A program made the translations under genes and the position numbers. 64,000 nucleotides of DNA from positions 601,387-665,386 of the forward strand of contig KE159610.1 of assembly GCA_000403295.2 (NCBI GenBank), given 5' to 3'. Origin of the DNA: Lachnospiraceae bacterium M18-1 (GTDB lineage Bacteria > Bacillota > Clostridia > Lachnospirales > Lachnospiraceae). The notes beneath the pieces were generated by a model, which worked only from the letters and a program-made list of their open reading frames with translations, was not told the origin of the DNA and searched no databases. Positions within the stretch are counted from its first letter, which is position 1; the number at the start of each line of letters is the position of its first letter. Below are positions 20,725 through 29,574 of this stretch, piece by piece.

Positions 20725-22800
20725 CTAATCTCCCTGCTTTTTATTTCTCACATAGCCGCATTTTTCGTCTGCGCAGACCAGCTTATTTCCTTTTTCTACC
20801 ATATATCCGCCGCATTCCGGGCATTTTTCTGCGGAAGGCTTCTGCCAGGACATAAAATCGCATTCTGGATTATCCTCACAGCCATAATACTTTCTGCCCT
20901 TTTTCGTTTTGCGGATGACGATCTCCTTGCCGCAGACCGGACAGGGAACCCCGATCTTCTCCAGATAGGGTTTGGTATTGCGGCAGTCCGGGAAGCCCGG
21001 ACAAGCAAGAAACCTGCCGTGAGGACCGTATTTGATCACCATATTGCGGCCGCATTCCTCACAGACCACATCTGTCACTTCATCCTCTATGGTCACGCTT
21101 TCCTGTTCCTTCTCCGCCACCTGGACGGCCTCGTCCAGATCCGGATAGAAATTACGGATGACCTCCTTCCACGGCACCCGGCCTTCCTCCACCATATCCA
21201 GAAGCCCTTCCATATTGGCTGTAAAATGGATATCCACAATGCTCGGGAAGGACTGTTTCATGATGTTGTTGACCACCTCCCCGATCTCCGTCAGATAGAG
21301 GTTCTTTCCTTCTTTTGTGATATACCGTCTTCCCAGAATCGTACTGATGGTCGGCGCATAGGTACTGGGCCGTCCGATTCCCTGCTCTTCCAGAGCCTTC
21401 ACCAGCGTCGCCTCTGTATAATGGGCAGGCGGCTGGGTGAAATGCTGCTTCGTCTCGAAGTCCTGCCTGGTGAGCTCGGAATCTTTCTGCAGGCCGCCTA
21501 CCAGCACATTGCTCTCTTCCTTTTCCTCGTCCGCTTCCATATATACGGAACGGAATCCTTCGAATGCCACTCTGGATGCGGAAATGGTAAAGACATACTT
21601 TCCTGCTCCGATCCTGACCGATGTGGTCTCAAACCTTGCCGGCTGCATCCGGCTTGCCGTAAAGCGCTTCCAGATCAGCTGGTACAGCCGAAACTGGTCG
21701 CGGGAAAGTGAATCCTTCAAGGCGGCCGGAGTCCGGGTGATATCAGAAGGACGGATGGCTTCGTGGGCATCCTGGATCTTCTTTTCGGTCTGCTTCGCCG
21801 TACTACCGGACGCGGCATATTCTTCCCCATAGGTCCGGGCAATATATTCTCTTGCCGCTGCATCCGCCTCGTCCGAGATCCGGGTAGAGTCTGTACGCAG
21901 ATAGGTGATCACACCTACAGTTCCGTTTCCCTTGATATCGATCCCTTCATATAGCTGCTGAGCGATCCGCATGGTCTTCTGCGTACCAAAATTCAGCGCC
22001 TTTGCCGCTTCCTGCTGCAGCGTACTGGTTGTAAAGGGCAGAGGGCTCTTCCGAACCCGCTCTCCCTTTTTGATATCGATGATGTGGTACTGCTCCTCTT
22101 CCACTTCCTTCAGGATCTGATCCAGTTCTTCCCTGGAACGAATCTCCATTTTCTGCTTTTCCGTTCCATAGAACTTTGCCGTCAGCGGGCGCTTTTCACC
22201 TTTTACACGAAGTATGGCGTCCAGTGACCAATACTCCTTGGGAATAAACGCATCGATCTCCGCCTCCCGGTCTGCAATGATCCGCAGAGCCACGGACTGC
22301 ACTCTTCCGGCGCTTAAGCCCCGCTTCACCTTTGCCCACAGGAGAGGGCTGATCCGGTATCCTACCATCCGGTCCAGGATGCGGCGTGCCTGCTGGGCGT
22401 CCACCAGATCCATGTTGATATCCCTGGGAGCCTTGAGCGCAGATTTTACGGCATTTTTCGTGATCTCGTTAAATGTGATCCGACGCATCTTTTTCTCGTC
22501 CAGCTTCAGAGCCGATGACAGATGCCAGGAAATAGCTTCCCCCTCGCGGTCCGGGTCGGTTGCCAGATAGACCTTGTCAGCCTTTTTGACTTCCTTGCGC
22601 AGACCTGCAAGGATATCCCCCTTTCCACGGATGGTAATGTACTTCGGATCATAATCATTCTCCACATCGATTCCCATCTGGCTTTTCGGAAGATCACGGA
22701 CATGCCCGTTTGAGGCCGCGACCGTATAATTATTGCCTAAGAATTTTTTGATTGTCTTCACCTTGGCAGGCGACTCCACAATCACTAGATAATGTGCCAT
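20725..22800 (-). CDS. topA: DNA topoisomerase I
   Basis: 691 residues from ATG 22800, with GGGAGGAAAGG five bases upstream; the open frame further upstream lacks a site. Type IA enzyme that relaxes negative supercoils through a 5'-phosphotyrosine link. The Toprim domain begins HYLVIVESPAK and carries DPDREGE; the active tyrosine is Tyr300 in VITYLRTDSTR with Arg302 beside it. Three C-terminal four-cysteine zinc ribbons are visible (CEEC...CPGFPDC, CPVC...CEDNPEC, CPEC...CADEKC). The length and domain order are normal. It is downstream of dprA and upstream of codY. Confidence 0.97.
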   Translation of the reverse strand: MAHYLVIVESPAKVKTIKKFLGNNYTVAASNGHVRDLPKSQMGIDVENDYDPKYITIRGKGDILAGLRKEVKKADKVYLATDPDREGEAISWHLSSALKLDEKKMRRITFNEITKNAVKSALKAPRDINMDLVDAQQARRILDRMVGYRISPLLWAKVKRGLSAGRVQSVALRIIADREAEIDAFIPKEYWSLDAILRVKGEKRPLTAKFYGTEKQKMEIRSREELDQILKEVEEEQYHIIDIKKGERVRKSPLPFTTSTLQQEAAKALNFGTQKTMRIAQQLYEGIDIKGNGTVGVITYLRTDSTRISDEADAAAREYIARTYGEEYAASGSTAKQTEKKIQDAHEAIRPSDITRTPAALKDSLSRDQFRLYQLIWKRFTASRMQPARFETTSVRIGAGKYVFTISASRVAFEGFRSVYMEADEEKEESNVLVGGLQKDSELTRQDFETKQHFTQPPAHYTEATLVKALEEQGIGRPSTYAPTISTILGRRYITKEGKNLYLTEIGEVVNNIMKQSFPSIVDIHFTANMEGLLDMVEEGRVPWKEVIRNFYPDLDEAVQVAEKEQESVTIEDEVTDVVCEECGRNMVIKYGPHGRFLACPGFPDCRNTKPYLEKIGVPCPVCGKEIVIRKTKKGRKYYGCEDNPECDFMSWQKPSAEKCPECGGYMVEKGNKLVCADEKCGYVRNKKQGD

Positions 22801-22932
22801 GTAAACCTTTCCTCCCCGCGGAAGATCTGCCACCGAAGATCTTCCGCATATGATTCGTCTGACCAGCCTGCAAAAAAGAGCCCGGAAGCAAACAGGAACT
22901 CTCAGCACACTGATCATAGTATAAATACCAGA

Positions 22933-24012
22933 TTATATTCTGGCATAATAATTTTTCGAGATTTCTTTGATATATCCTTTGATCTCCAGGGAAACCAGTG
23001 TCTCCAGTACCTTCTGGACCGAAAGCCCGGATTCGTCCGCGATCTCTCCAATATTCCTGGGATAAAGAACAACTGAACTATACACCATATTTTCCAGACT
23101 TTCAAGCATTTTTTTCGCTTCTGTATTTTTTTCCTGAATATTTCTTCCAGAAAGCCCCAGTTCCTCCAAAAGGATTTCCGGAGAGGTCAGGATTCCCGCC
23201 CCCTGCCTGATCAGCTGATGGCATCCCTGGCTCAGACTGCTGTCCACAGGTCCCGGCAGGGCATAGACGTCCTTTCCCTGCTCCAGCGCCATATCTGCCG
23301 TGATCAGCGAGCCACTTTTTTCTCTGGCTTCCACTACAAGCACCAGGTCGGACAGACCGCTGATGATCCGGTTCCTCTTTGGAAAATGATAGGCCCGCGG
23401 AACTGTCCCCGGCGGAAGCTCTGAGAGGATCCCGCCCCCCAGTTCCAGAATATCGCCGTACAGGCCGATGTTCTCCCGCGGATAGCAGATATCCACCCCG
23501 CTGCCCAGTACGGCAAAGGTCTTTCCCTGTCCCACCAGCGCCCCCCGCTGGCTGATCCCGTCTATGCCCCGGGCAAGGCCGCTGATGACCTGGACTCCAT
23601 GCCTGGACAAAAACTCTGCAAATTCATAGGCATACTTTTCCCCATATCTGCTGCAGTTCCTTGCACCTACAATGGCAACGCTGAAAAGCTGTTCATCCGG
23701 AAGGCTTCCTTTTATATACAGGGCGTAAGGTTTGTCCGGAATATCCGCCAGCTTCTTCGGATATTCCGGATCCTGGCAGGTCACAAACCGGATCTGCTTT
23801 TTTATGAGGCTGGTGTACTCTCCCTGCAAGTCCCATATTTTTTTCGCCTGAATCATTGTATTACAGTCCTTTTCATTTAAGAACTGAAACCGGCGTAAAG
23901 TTGTTTCTTCTATATAATAGACTTCCTCCGCTGATTTCATGTATGAGTGGAGCAAAGATTTTTTCCGGTCTGCAACAGGAAGAGCCGCCAGCCAGTATTC
24001 ATATTTATCCAT
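22933..24012 (-). CDS. dprA: DNA processing protein DprA
   Basis: 359 residues. DprA binds incoming single-stranded DNA and loads RecA during natural transformation. The Rossmann core shows VGARNCSRYGEKYA, ISGLARGIDGISQRGAL, VLGSGVDICYPREN and NRIISGLSDLVLVVEAREKSG in the usual order, and a C-terminal winged helix (about 290-355) closes the protein. ATG 24012 lies two bases after the yifB stop, with its GGGGGAGA site inside the end of yifB, so translation is coupled. Many non-competent Clostridia keep dprA, so competence is not proven. Confidence 0.95.
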   Translation of the reverse strand: MDKYEYWLAALPVADRKKSLLHSYMKSAEEVYYIEETTLRRFQFLNEKDCNTMIQAKKIWDLQGEYTSLIKKQIRFVTCQDPEYPKKLADIPDKPYALYIKGSLPDEQLFSVAIVGARNCSRYGEKYAYEFAEFLSRHGVQVISGLARGIDGISQRGALVGQGKTFAVLGSGVDICYPRENIGLYGDILELGGGILSELPPGTVPRAYHFPKRNRIISGLSDLVLVVEAREKSGSLITADMALEQGKDVYALPGPVDSSLSQGCHQLIRQGAGILTSPEILLEELGLSGRNIQEKNTEAKKMLESLENMVYSSVVLYPRNIGEIADESGLSVQKVLETLVSLEIKGYIKEISKNYYARI

Positions 24013-24013
24013 A

Positions 24014-25546
24014 CTATCTCCCCCAATATTTTTTGTCGAATGTACGGTATCCCACTGCTTCTTTTAAATGCTTTGCCTGAATCTGTTCTTCTCCGTCCAG
24101 ATCGGCAATGGTCCGGGCGACCTTTAAAATCTTGTGATAGGTCCGTGCGGTCAGCCCGAGACGGGAAAATGCCTGCTTCATGAGCTTTTCTTCCGCTTCC
24201 CCCAGCACGCACCACTGGTTCGTCTCCCGAACACCCAGCATGGCGTTCGTCAGGACGCCGGTTCCCTGGTAGCGCCGGTTCTGCACCTCCCTGGCGCGGC
24301 AGACCCGTTCCCGGATCGCAGCGGAAGTTTCTTCCTGCCCCCCGGTACGAAGCGATTCATACTCTACCCGGGGCGCTTCCACACAGATATCCATCCGGTC
24401 CAGGAAGGGCTGGCTGAGCTTCCCCAGATAGTGCTGAATCTGTCCGGGTGTGCAGGTACACCGGTTCATGTCCGGATAACAGCCGCAGGGACAGGGATTC
24501 ATAGCCGCCACCAGCGTAAAATTTGCCGGAAACAGGTAGCTCCCCTGGCTTCTGGTAATCCGCACCTGATGATCCTCCAGCGGCTGACGCAGCACTTCCA
24601 GCACATTTTTTTGAAATTCCGGCAGTTCATCCAGAAACAGCACCCCCTCATGGGCCAGGCTGATCTCTCCCGGAACCGGTATCTTTCCGCCTCCTGCAAG
24701 GGCCGCCTTGGTGGAGGTATGGTGGACACTCCGGAAAGGGCGATTCTGGATCAGGGGGCTTTCGCTGTCCAGCATTCCCAGGATACTGTAGATCTTCGTA
24801 ACTTCCATACTTTCTTCCAGCGTCATGTCGGGAAAGATGGTGGGAATCCGCTGTGCGGTCATGGATTTCCCACTTCCCGGAGGGCCTATGAGGAGCAGAT
24901 TGTGTCCTCCTGCCACCGCGACCTCCGCCGCACGTTTCACTGCCGCCTGGCCGCAGATATCTTTGTAGTCCAGGCTGTGGGCAGACGCCTCCCGCTGTTC
25001 CGATGCAGGATAGGGCTCCGGCGCGATCCGGACTTTTCCGCTCAGATATTGATAAGCTTCCTCCAAACTCTCCACTCCGATCACGTCAATCCCTTTGACC
25101 AGCGCGCCTTCCGCCGCATTGATACGGGGCACCATACAGGTATGGATTCCCGCGTCCCTGGCCTGCGCCACGATCGGCAGGATGCCGGGCACCTTCCGTA
25201 CCTTGCCGTCCAGGCTCAATTCGCCCATGATCAGCATGGAATGAACCGACCCAGAGTCCAGTCTGTTCAGGGAGAGCAGGATACTGACTGCAATGGGCAG
25301 GTCGAAGGCCGCCCCCCGCTTCTTCATCGTTGCCGGCGCCAGATTGATGACCGTCTTTTTTGCCGGGAAATCCAGGCCGGAATTTCGGATTGCTGTACGC
25401 ACCCGTTCCGCCGCCTCCTTCACCTCCGACGAAAGGTATCCCACCATTTGAAACGCCGGAAGGCCGTTGCTCACATCCGCCTCCACATTGACAAATTCCA
25501 CTTTCAGTCCGAACATAGAGGCCGACAATACTGTGCTGAAGCTCAT
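24014..25546 (-). CDS. YifB/ComM family Mg chelatase-like AAA ATPase
   Basis: 510 residues. The Lon-protease-like N-terminal domain (to about 170; SNGLPAFQMVG, KTVINLAPA) is followed by the MCM/RuvB-like AAA domain with Walker A GPPGSGKS at 221-228, Walker B LFLDELPEF, and a cysteine cluster CPCGCYPDMNRCTC, then the C-terminal Mg_chelatase_C region. Proteins of this group (ComM) act as hexameric helicases that extend branch migration during recombination of incoming DNA. ATG 25546 has AAAGGAAG seven bases upstream. It is first in the yifB-dprA-topA-codY run. Confidence 0.94.
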   Translation of the reverse strand: MSFSTVLSASMFGLKVEFVNVEADVSNGLPAFQMVGYLSSEVKEAAERVRTAIRNSGLDFPAKKTVINLAPATMKKRGAAFDLPIAVSILLSLNRLDSGSVHSMLIMGELSLDGKVRKVPGILPIVAQARDAGIHTCMVPRINAAEGALVKGIDVIGVESLEEAYQYLSGKVRIAPEPYPASEQREASAHSLDYKDICGQAAVKRAAEVAVAGGHNLLLIGPPGSGKSMTAQRIPTIFPDMTLEESMEVTKIYSILGMLDSESPLIQNRPFRSVHHTSTKAALAGGGKIPVPGEISLAHEGVLFLDELPEFQKNVLEVLRQPLEDHQVRITRSQGSYLFPANFTLVAAMNPCPCGCYPDMNRCTCTPGQIQHYLGKLSQPFLDRMDICVEAPRVEYESLRTGGQEETSAAIRERVCRAREVQNRRYQGTGVLTNAMLGVRETNQWCVLGEAEEKLMKQAFSRLGLTARTYHKILKVARTIADLDGEEQIQAKHLKEAVGYRTFDKKYWGR

Positions 25547-25867
25547 TCATACACTTCCTTTCTTTTTTCATACCCTGTATCTGCAATACGTCATTTTTTA
25601 TCTGTGGATCAGGCTGAATCTTAATTTCCGCAAACAGAAAAAATCCGCACTGCCGATCGCTGTTTTCAGTTGCCACAAGTTGATGGATCTTGGCCGAAAC
25701 GGCCGGATTGCCCGGTACAGAAAGTACCGCTTGATGTTTGTTATCATATCTTATCTGACTGTGGATTGTCAACCTCTTTTTTGAGCATATATAACAATTT
25801 TAGGTGGAAAAGCACAAAATCCCATATTTCCACATAAACTATATCAAATGTGCCAAGAGGTGTCGTC
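25547..25867. other. Divergent promoter region between yifB and sigK
   Basis: This 321-base interval holds no credible gene. It contains two small hairpins, GGCCG/CGGCC near 25692-25705 and GGTAC/GTACC near 25710-25725. I looked for SigE- or SigK-type promoter elements before sigK and found nothing convincing. Confidence 0.4.
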
Positions 25868-26491
25868 TTGAAATCATTTCCCAATCCCCTCACTCCTTCG
25901 GAAGAGAAATACTATATCCAGAAATATACGGAAGGAGACCTTCATGCAAAGCATATCTTGATCGAACGGAATCTACGGCTCGTCGCACATGTGATTAAAA
26001 AGTACCAGTACCTGGAAGAAGACCAGGAAGATCTGATCTCCATCGGAACGATTGGGCTGATCAAAGCAGTCGCTACATTCAACGCAGAAAAAGGGAACCG
26101 TCTGGCGGCATATGCCTCCAAATGTATTGACAATGAGATCCTGATGTATCTCCGGTCCCGGAAAAAAACATGCAGGGAGATCTCCCTGTATGAACCGATC
26201 GGCACGGACCGGGAAGGAAATGAGATCAAGCTTTATGATATCATTGAAACAGAAGAAGAGGACGTTCCGGAACGGCTTTACCTTAAGGAAAATATCCAGA
26301 AGCTGTATGAGAAAGTAGAAAATGAGCTATCCCAGCGGGAAAAGCTGGTATTGAAAATGCGGTACGGACTGTATAACGGGGAAGAATACACCCAGAGGGA
26401 AATCGCCCGCCAGCTCGGGATCTCCCGTTCTTATGTATCCAGGATTGAAAAAAGCGCAGTGGAAAAGCTGCGGATTTTTTTTCATACCTGA
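25868..26491 (+). CDS. sigK: Sporulation sigma factor SigK
   Basis: 207 residues from a TTG start at 25868, chosen because AGAGGTG stands five bases upstream; a GTG at 25850 is also in frame. Sigma-70 family without region 1: region 2 has NLRLVAHVIKKYQ, EDLISIGTIGLIKAV and AYASKCIDNEILMYLR, and region 4.2 has YTQREIARQLGISRSYVSRI. The sequence around PNPLTPSEEKYY and the SLYEPIGTDREGNEI linker match SigK more closely than SigE or SigG. It directs late mother-cell genes for spore coat and cortex. No pro-sequence and no skin-type interruption are seen. A terminator follows at once. Confidence 0.88.
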   Translation: MKSFPNPLTPSEEKYYIQKYTEGDLHAKHILIERNLRLVAHVIKKYQYLEEDQEDLISIGTIGLIKAVATFNAEKGNRLAAYASKCIDNEILMYLRSRKKTCREISLYEPIGTDREGNEIKLYDIIETEEEDVPERLYLKENIQKLYEKVENELSQREKLVLKMRYGLYNGEEYTQREIARQLGISRSYVSRIEKSAVEKLRIFFHT

Positions 26492-26499
26492 AATAAGAA

Positions 26500-26540
26500 G
26501 ACTGTATGATATTTCAATGATATTATACAGTCCTCCTCTT
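26500..26540 (+). terminator. Terminator after sigK
   Basis: GACTGTATGATAT pairs with ATATTATACAGTC around seven bases and is followed by the pyrimidine run CTCCTCTTT. It starts nine bases after the sigK stop codon. Confidence 0.65.
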
Positions 26541-26624
26541 TACATATTCACTCTTTTGGCTCGTTACGGGAATAAAACCGCTTCCTTCTCCTCCCGGAAT
26601 GGTTTCGCCAGGATAAACACCCAC

Positions 26625-27653
26625 TCAAAAAATGTCATTTCCTCCACCTCTGCTATAAGTCTTTACAGAGTCCCTGTAAATACATTGTGTTTTTAAACGG
26701 ATCTTTTTGGGAAAATCCGAATAATCGCCCTGGATCCGCCGGTACAGCAGATCACATGCGGCGTTTGCCATTTCCTCCAGCGGCTGACGGACCGTAGTCA
26801 GCCTGGGCCGGACCATGACGGACAGTTCAAAATCATCAAACGACACAACCGACAACGCTTCCGGTACCCGGATATCCAGATTGTGTACCGCTGCCATCGC
26901 TCCCAGGCACATGTCATAGTTGCTGACAAATACAGCCGTAGGCTTCTCCTCCAGCTCCCACAGCTTCATGATCCCTTTGTAACCGGACTGATACGTAAAA
27001 TCACCTGGTATCAGGTATTCCTGCCTGACCGGATATCCATAATCCTCCATTACACGGTAGTAACCCCGAAGACGTTCCTGGGCTGTCAGCTTATGCTCCG
27101 GTCCCTTGATGATGGCAATCCGCTGGTGCCCGGATTCGATCAGGTGTTCCACGCTCTGATAGACGCCCCCGCAGCAGTCAACCTGCACACAATCTGTCTG
27201 CATCTCCCCGCTGTTCTCTTCCACGACCAGTACCGGAACATTCTGATCCACAGCCTTTTTTAAACAATCCTCTCCGGCAGCGATTGGGGATGAAATAATC
27301 CCGTCTACGCCCCGTTCCAGCAGATAATCCAGATAGTCCTCGATCTGGACCCCATTTTCTTCGTATGTTGCAAAGATCACGGAATATCCAAGATTCCGAA
27401 ACCGCTTCTCGATCCCGCTGACGATCGCTGCTGTATGGGGGGAGTTTACCTGACCCGTTACCAGCCCGATCATATAAGTCTTTGAAGTCCTCAGCCCCCT
27501 GGCCGAACGATTCGGGGAATACCCGAGCTTCTGCACTGCCGCCTCGATCAGGACCCGGTTCTCGAGGCGCACTGTTCCGCCGTTCATATATTTAGAGATG
27601 GTAGAGATCGCGAGGTTCGTTTCCTTCGCCACATCCTTGATCGTCACAGCCAT
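26625..27653 (-). CDS. LacI-family transcriptional regulator
   Basis: 342 residues. N-terminal LacI helix-turn-helix (VTIKDVAKETNLAISTISKYM, hinge SPNRSARGLRTSKT), then a periplasmic-binding-protein-like effector domain from about 60 to 340. It lies downstream of the two-fucosidase operon, separated by 468 bases of palindromic repeats, in the same direction. By context it may respond to a fucosylated sugar or fucose, but its operator is not established. The C-terminal tail has the usual VVSFDDFELS segment. ATG 27653 follows AAGGGGGAAGGG at three to eight bases. Confidence 0.9.
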   Translation of the reverse strand: MAVTIKDVAKETNLAISTISKYMNGGTVRLENRVLIEAAVQKLGYSPNRSARGLRTSKTYMIGLVTGQVNSPHTAAIVSGIEKRFRNLGYSVIFATYEENGVQIEDYLDYLLERGVDGIISSPIAAGEDCLKKAVDQNVPVLVVEENSGEMQTDCVQVDCCGGVYQSVEHLIESGHQRIAIIKGPEHKLTAQERLRGYYRVMEDYGYPVRQEYLIPGDFTYQSGYKGIMKLWELEEKPTAVFVSNYDMCLGAMAAVHNLDIRVPEALSVVSFDDFELSVMVRPRLTTVRQPLEEMANAACDLLYRRIQGDYSDFPKKIRLKTQCIYRDSVKTYSRGGGNDIF

Positions 27654-27793
27654 ATGCCCTTCCCCCTTCCATTCTCCATCCCGCCGGAGTGCCGTCCGGC
27701 TTTTCTTTCTTCATTCCTCATATAATGATACCACATTCTGCCTATACCCTGCCCGCATATCCTCTGCCCGCCCCGTCACTGAATCGGCCGGAT

Positions 27794-27878
27794 GTTACAG
27801 GTCACACCTTGACCAGGCGTGCCCTGTAACTCAGGCCGCCATTTAAAATTGCCTTCGGCAATGGGCGGCCTGAATACC
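27794..27878 (+). repeat. Repeat family A, copy 1 (two-hairpin element)
   Basis: Hairpin 1 is GTTACAGG...CCTGTAAC with an inner CAC/GTG stem. Hairpin 2 is AGGCCGCC...GGCGGCCT with inner stem ATTGCC-TTC-GGCAAT and an unpaired ATTTAAAA on one side. A third, separate hairpin follows (27897-27908 with 27915-27926) and GGTGTGACATGTAAC (27926-27940) can also pair with 27794-27808. It fills the gene-free interval 27654-28121. Confidence 0.65.
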
Positions 27879-28030
27879 AGCTTTTATGTGCATCCTCCCG
27901 ACCAATCAGCATGGTGATTGGTCGGGGTGTGACATGTAACGGCCGGATGCCGTGCAGCAAGCGCACGATACCGTGTGAAGAACCGCCGGCAACTCATTAT
28001 AGCATAATCAGCCCCGCACGAAAAGCCCTG

Positions 28031-28100
28031 CCCGGATCAATTTAGTAAAAGCCGCTGCTCACATAACCGTGAACGGCGGCTTTTACTAAATTGATCCGGG
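28031..28100. terminator. 25-bp perfect hairpin after the fucosidase operon
   Basis: Positions 28031-28055 and 28076-28100 are exact reverse complements over 25 bases (arms start CCCGGATCAATTTAG) with a 20-base loop. It lies 22 bases after the stop of the last fucosidase gene. It has no trailing T-run, so it may protect the transcript end or separate the operon from the LacI gene as well as or instead of terminating. Confidence 0.5.
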
Positions 28101-28121
28101 TCAGAGTTCCGGATATTTTAT

Positions 28122-29444
28122 TTATCCTTCTGATGTCAGTCCGACTGCGTACATATCAGCCTGATAATTTTTAACTGTAACACGGAGTCCTTCCTGTGCT
28201 GGTTCTGTTTCTATCTGTACCCGCGGATCCAATGCTTTTAAGCTGCCCTTGAATCCCGGAATACAAAATGTATTGCTCCCTTCCTTCAGTCCGTCCGCAA
28301 ATACATAGAGCACATGGTCTTTTCTTGTATAGTGCAGTTCCAGGCCGTCGTCACGTATTTCTGATTCTCTCTCGCTGCAGCGTGTTCCGTAGATTCCTTC
28401 TCCGTTGACCGCAAGCCAGCTTCCCAGGATCTCCAGCCTTTTGATCTGCTCTGCCGGGATCGTCCCGTCAGCTTTGGGACCGATGTTCAAAAGCAGATTT
28501 CCATTATTGGCAACCGTAGAGATCAGCAGGTTGATCAGCTTTGGAACAGACAGAAGCTCGTCATCCCCTTCGATCTCATTATATCCGAAGGATAAGCCCA
28601 TTCCTCTGCACATTTCCCATTTCTGGCTTCTGTCCATCTTGCCTGCCTGATATTCCTTTGTCAAGAAATCATAATACCTTCCATTGAAACGGTCATTGAC
28701 GACGCCTTCCGGAACCTTATTGTAATAATGGGCAAACAGATACGGCATTGCCTCCTCACTCTGCTTCGGCCACCCGATATCGTTCCAGAATACGCTTGGC
28801 TCATAAGTATCAATCAGTTCCATCATCTGGTTGTAGGAATAGTCTGCATATGCATAGGTAGGACTTGCCGTTCCGAAGAGGTCGTCATCCTCAAAGATCG
28901 GATCATTGGCATACTGCCAGTCGATCAGTCCTGAATAGTATAATCCCATCCGCAGCCCCGCGTTCCTGACAGCCTCTGTCAGTTCTCCGGTGATGTCCTT
29001 TTCCGGCCCCATTTTCAGAGAGTTAAACTCCGTATACCGGCTTGGGAAAAGACAGAATCCGTCATGATGCTTGGTGGTCAGGACAACATACTGGGCGCCT
29101 GCCTTTTTGAAAATCTCTGCCCACTGCGCCGGATCCCAGTTTTCCGCCTTCCACATGGGAATAAAATCCTCATACTTGAAATCTGCTCCATATTTCTGCA
29201 CATGATGCTCATAGCCGGGTCCCCGTCCTACATTGACAGAATTATAATACCATTCCGCATAAGGGTTATTGCAGAACCAGTCCGTAGCTTCCGCATCCCC
29301 AAGCTCCCACGTATGCGGCGCATAAGCGGGCACAGAATAGATTCCCCAATGGATAAATATACCAAATTTTGCATCGTCGTACCACTTCGGTACAGTATGC
29401 GTCTGAACAGAAGCCCATGTTCCTGTATAATGTTTATCTGCCAT
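28122..29444 (-). CDS. GH29 alpha-L-fucosidase (first)
   Basis: 440 residues, no signal peptide, so cytoplasmic. GH29 enzymes release alpha-L-fucose with retention through an Asp nucleophile. The family signatures are KFGIFIHWGIYSVPAY (26-41), TTKHHDGF (123-130) and EPSVFWNDIGWP, giving nucleophile Asp222. A short beta-sandwich tail ends near residue 435. ATG 29444 follows AAGAGGT at seven bases. It is the last gene of the operon binding protein-permease-permease-fucosidase-fucosidase, so the substrate is likely a fucosylated oligosaccharide brought in by that transporter. The linkage preference cannot be told. Confidence 0.93.
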   Translation of the reverse strand: MADKHYTGTWASVQTHTVPKWYDDAKFGIFIHWGIYSVPAYAPHTWELGDAEATDWFCNNPYAEWYYNSVNVGRGPGYEHHVQKYGADFKYEDFIPMWKAENWDPAQWAEIFKKAGAQYVVLTTKHHDGFCLFPSRYTEFNSLKMGPEKDITGELTEAVRNAGLRMGLYYSGLIDWQYANDPIFEDDDLFGTASPTYAYADYSYNQMMELIDTYEPSVFWNDIGWPKQSEEAMPYLFAHYYNKVPEGVVNDRFNGRYYDFLTKEYQAGKMDRSQKWEMCRGMGLSFGYNEIEGDDELLSVPKLINLLISTVANNGNLLLNIGPKADGTIPAEQIKRLEILGSWLAVNGEGIYGTRCSERESEIRDDGLELHYTRKDHVLYVFADGLKEGSNTFCIPGFKGSLKALDPRVQIETEPAQEGLRVTVKNYQADMYAVGLTSEG

Positions 29445-29574
29445 ATCAAAACCTCTTTTCTTTCCATTCTGTATCGCACCAGCCGAAGCCGAAAATCGTG
29501 ATGATCCCTCATACGGCTGTGCACGTCATATGATCCGGATCAGCCGATCTGTCTGACCCTCAGGATCATAACGA

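Noticed and set aside
24134..25624. 496-codon plus-strand open frame opposite yifB
   Set aside because: Shadow of the YifB ATPase gene, with no domain motif and no start signal.
25868..26491. skin-type interruption or pro-sequence in sigK
   Set aside because: The frame is continuous, begins close to the mature N-terminus and lacks the hydrophobic pro-segment of the Bacillus protein.
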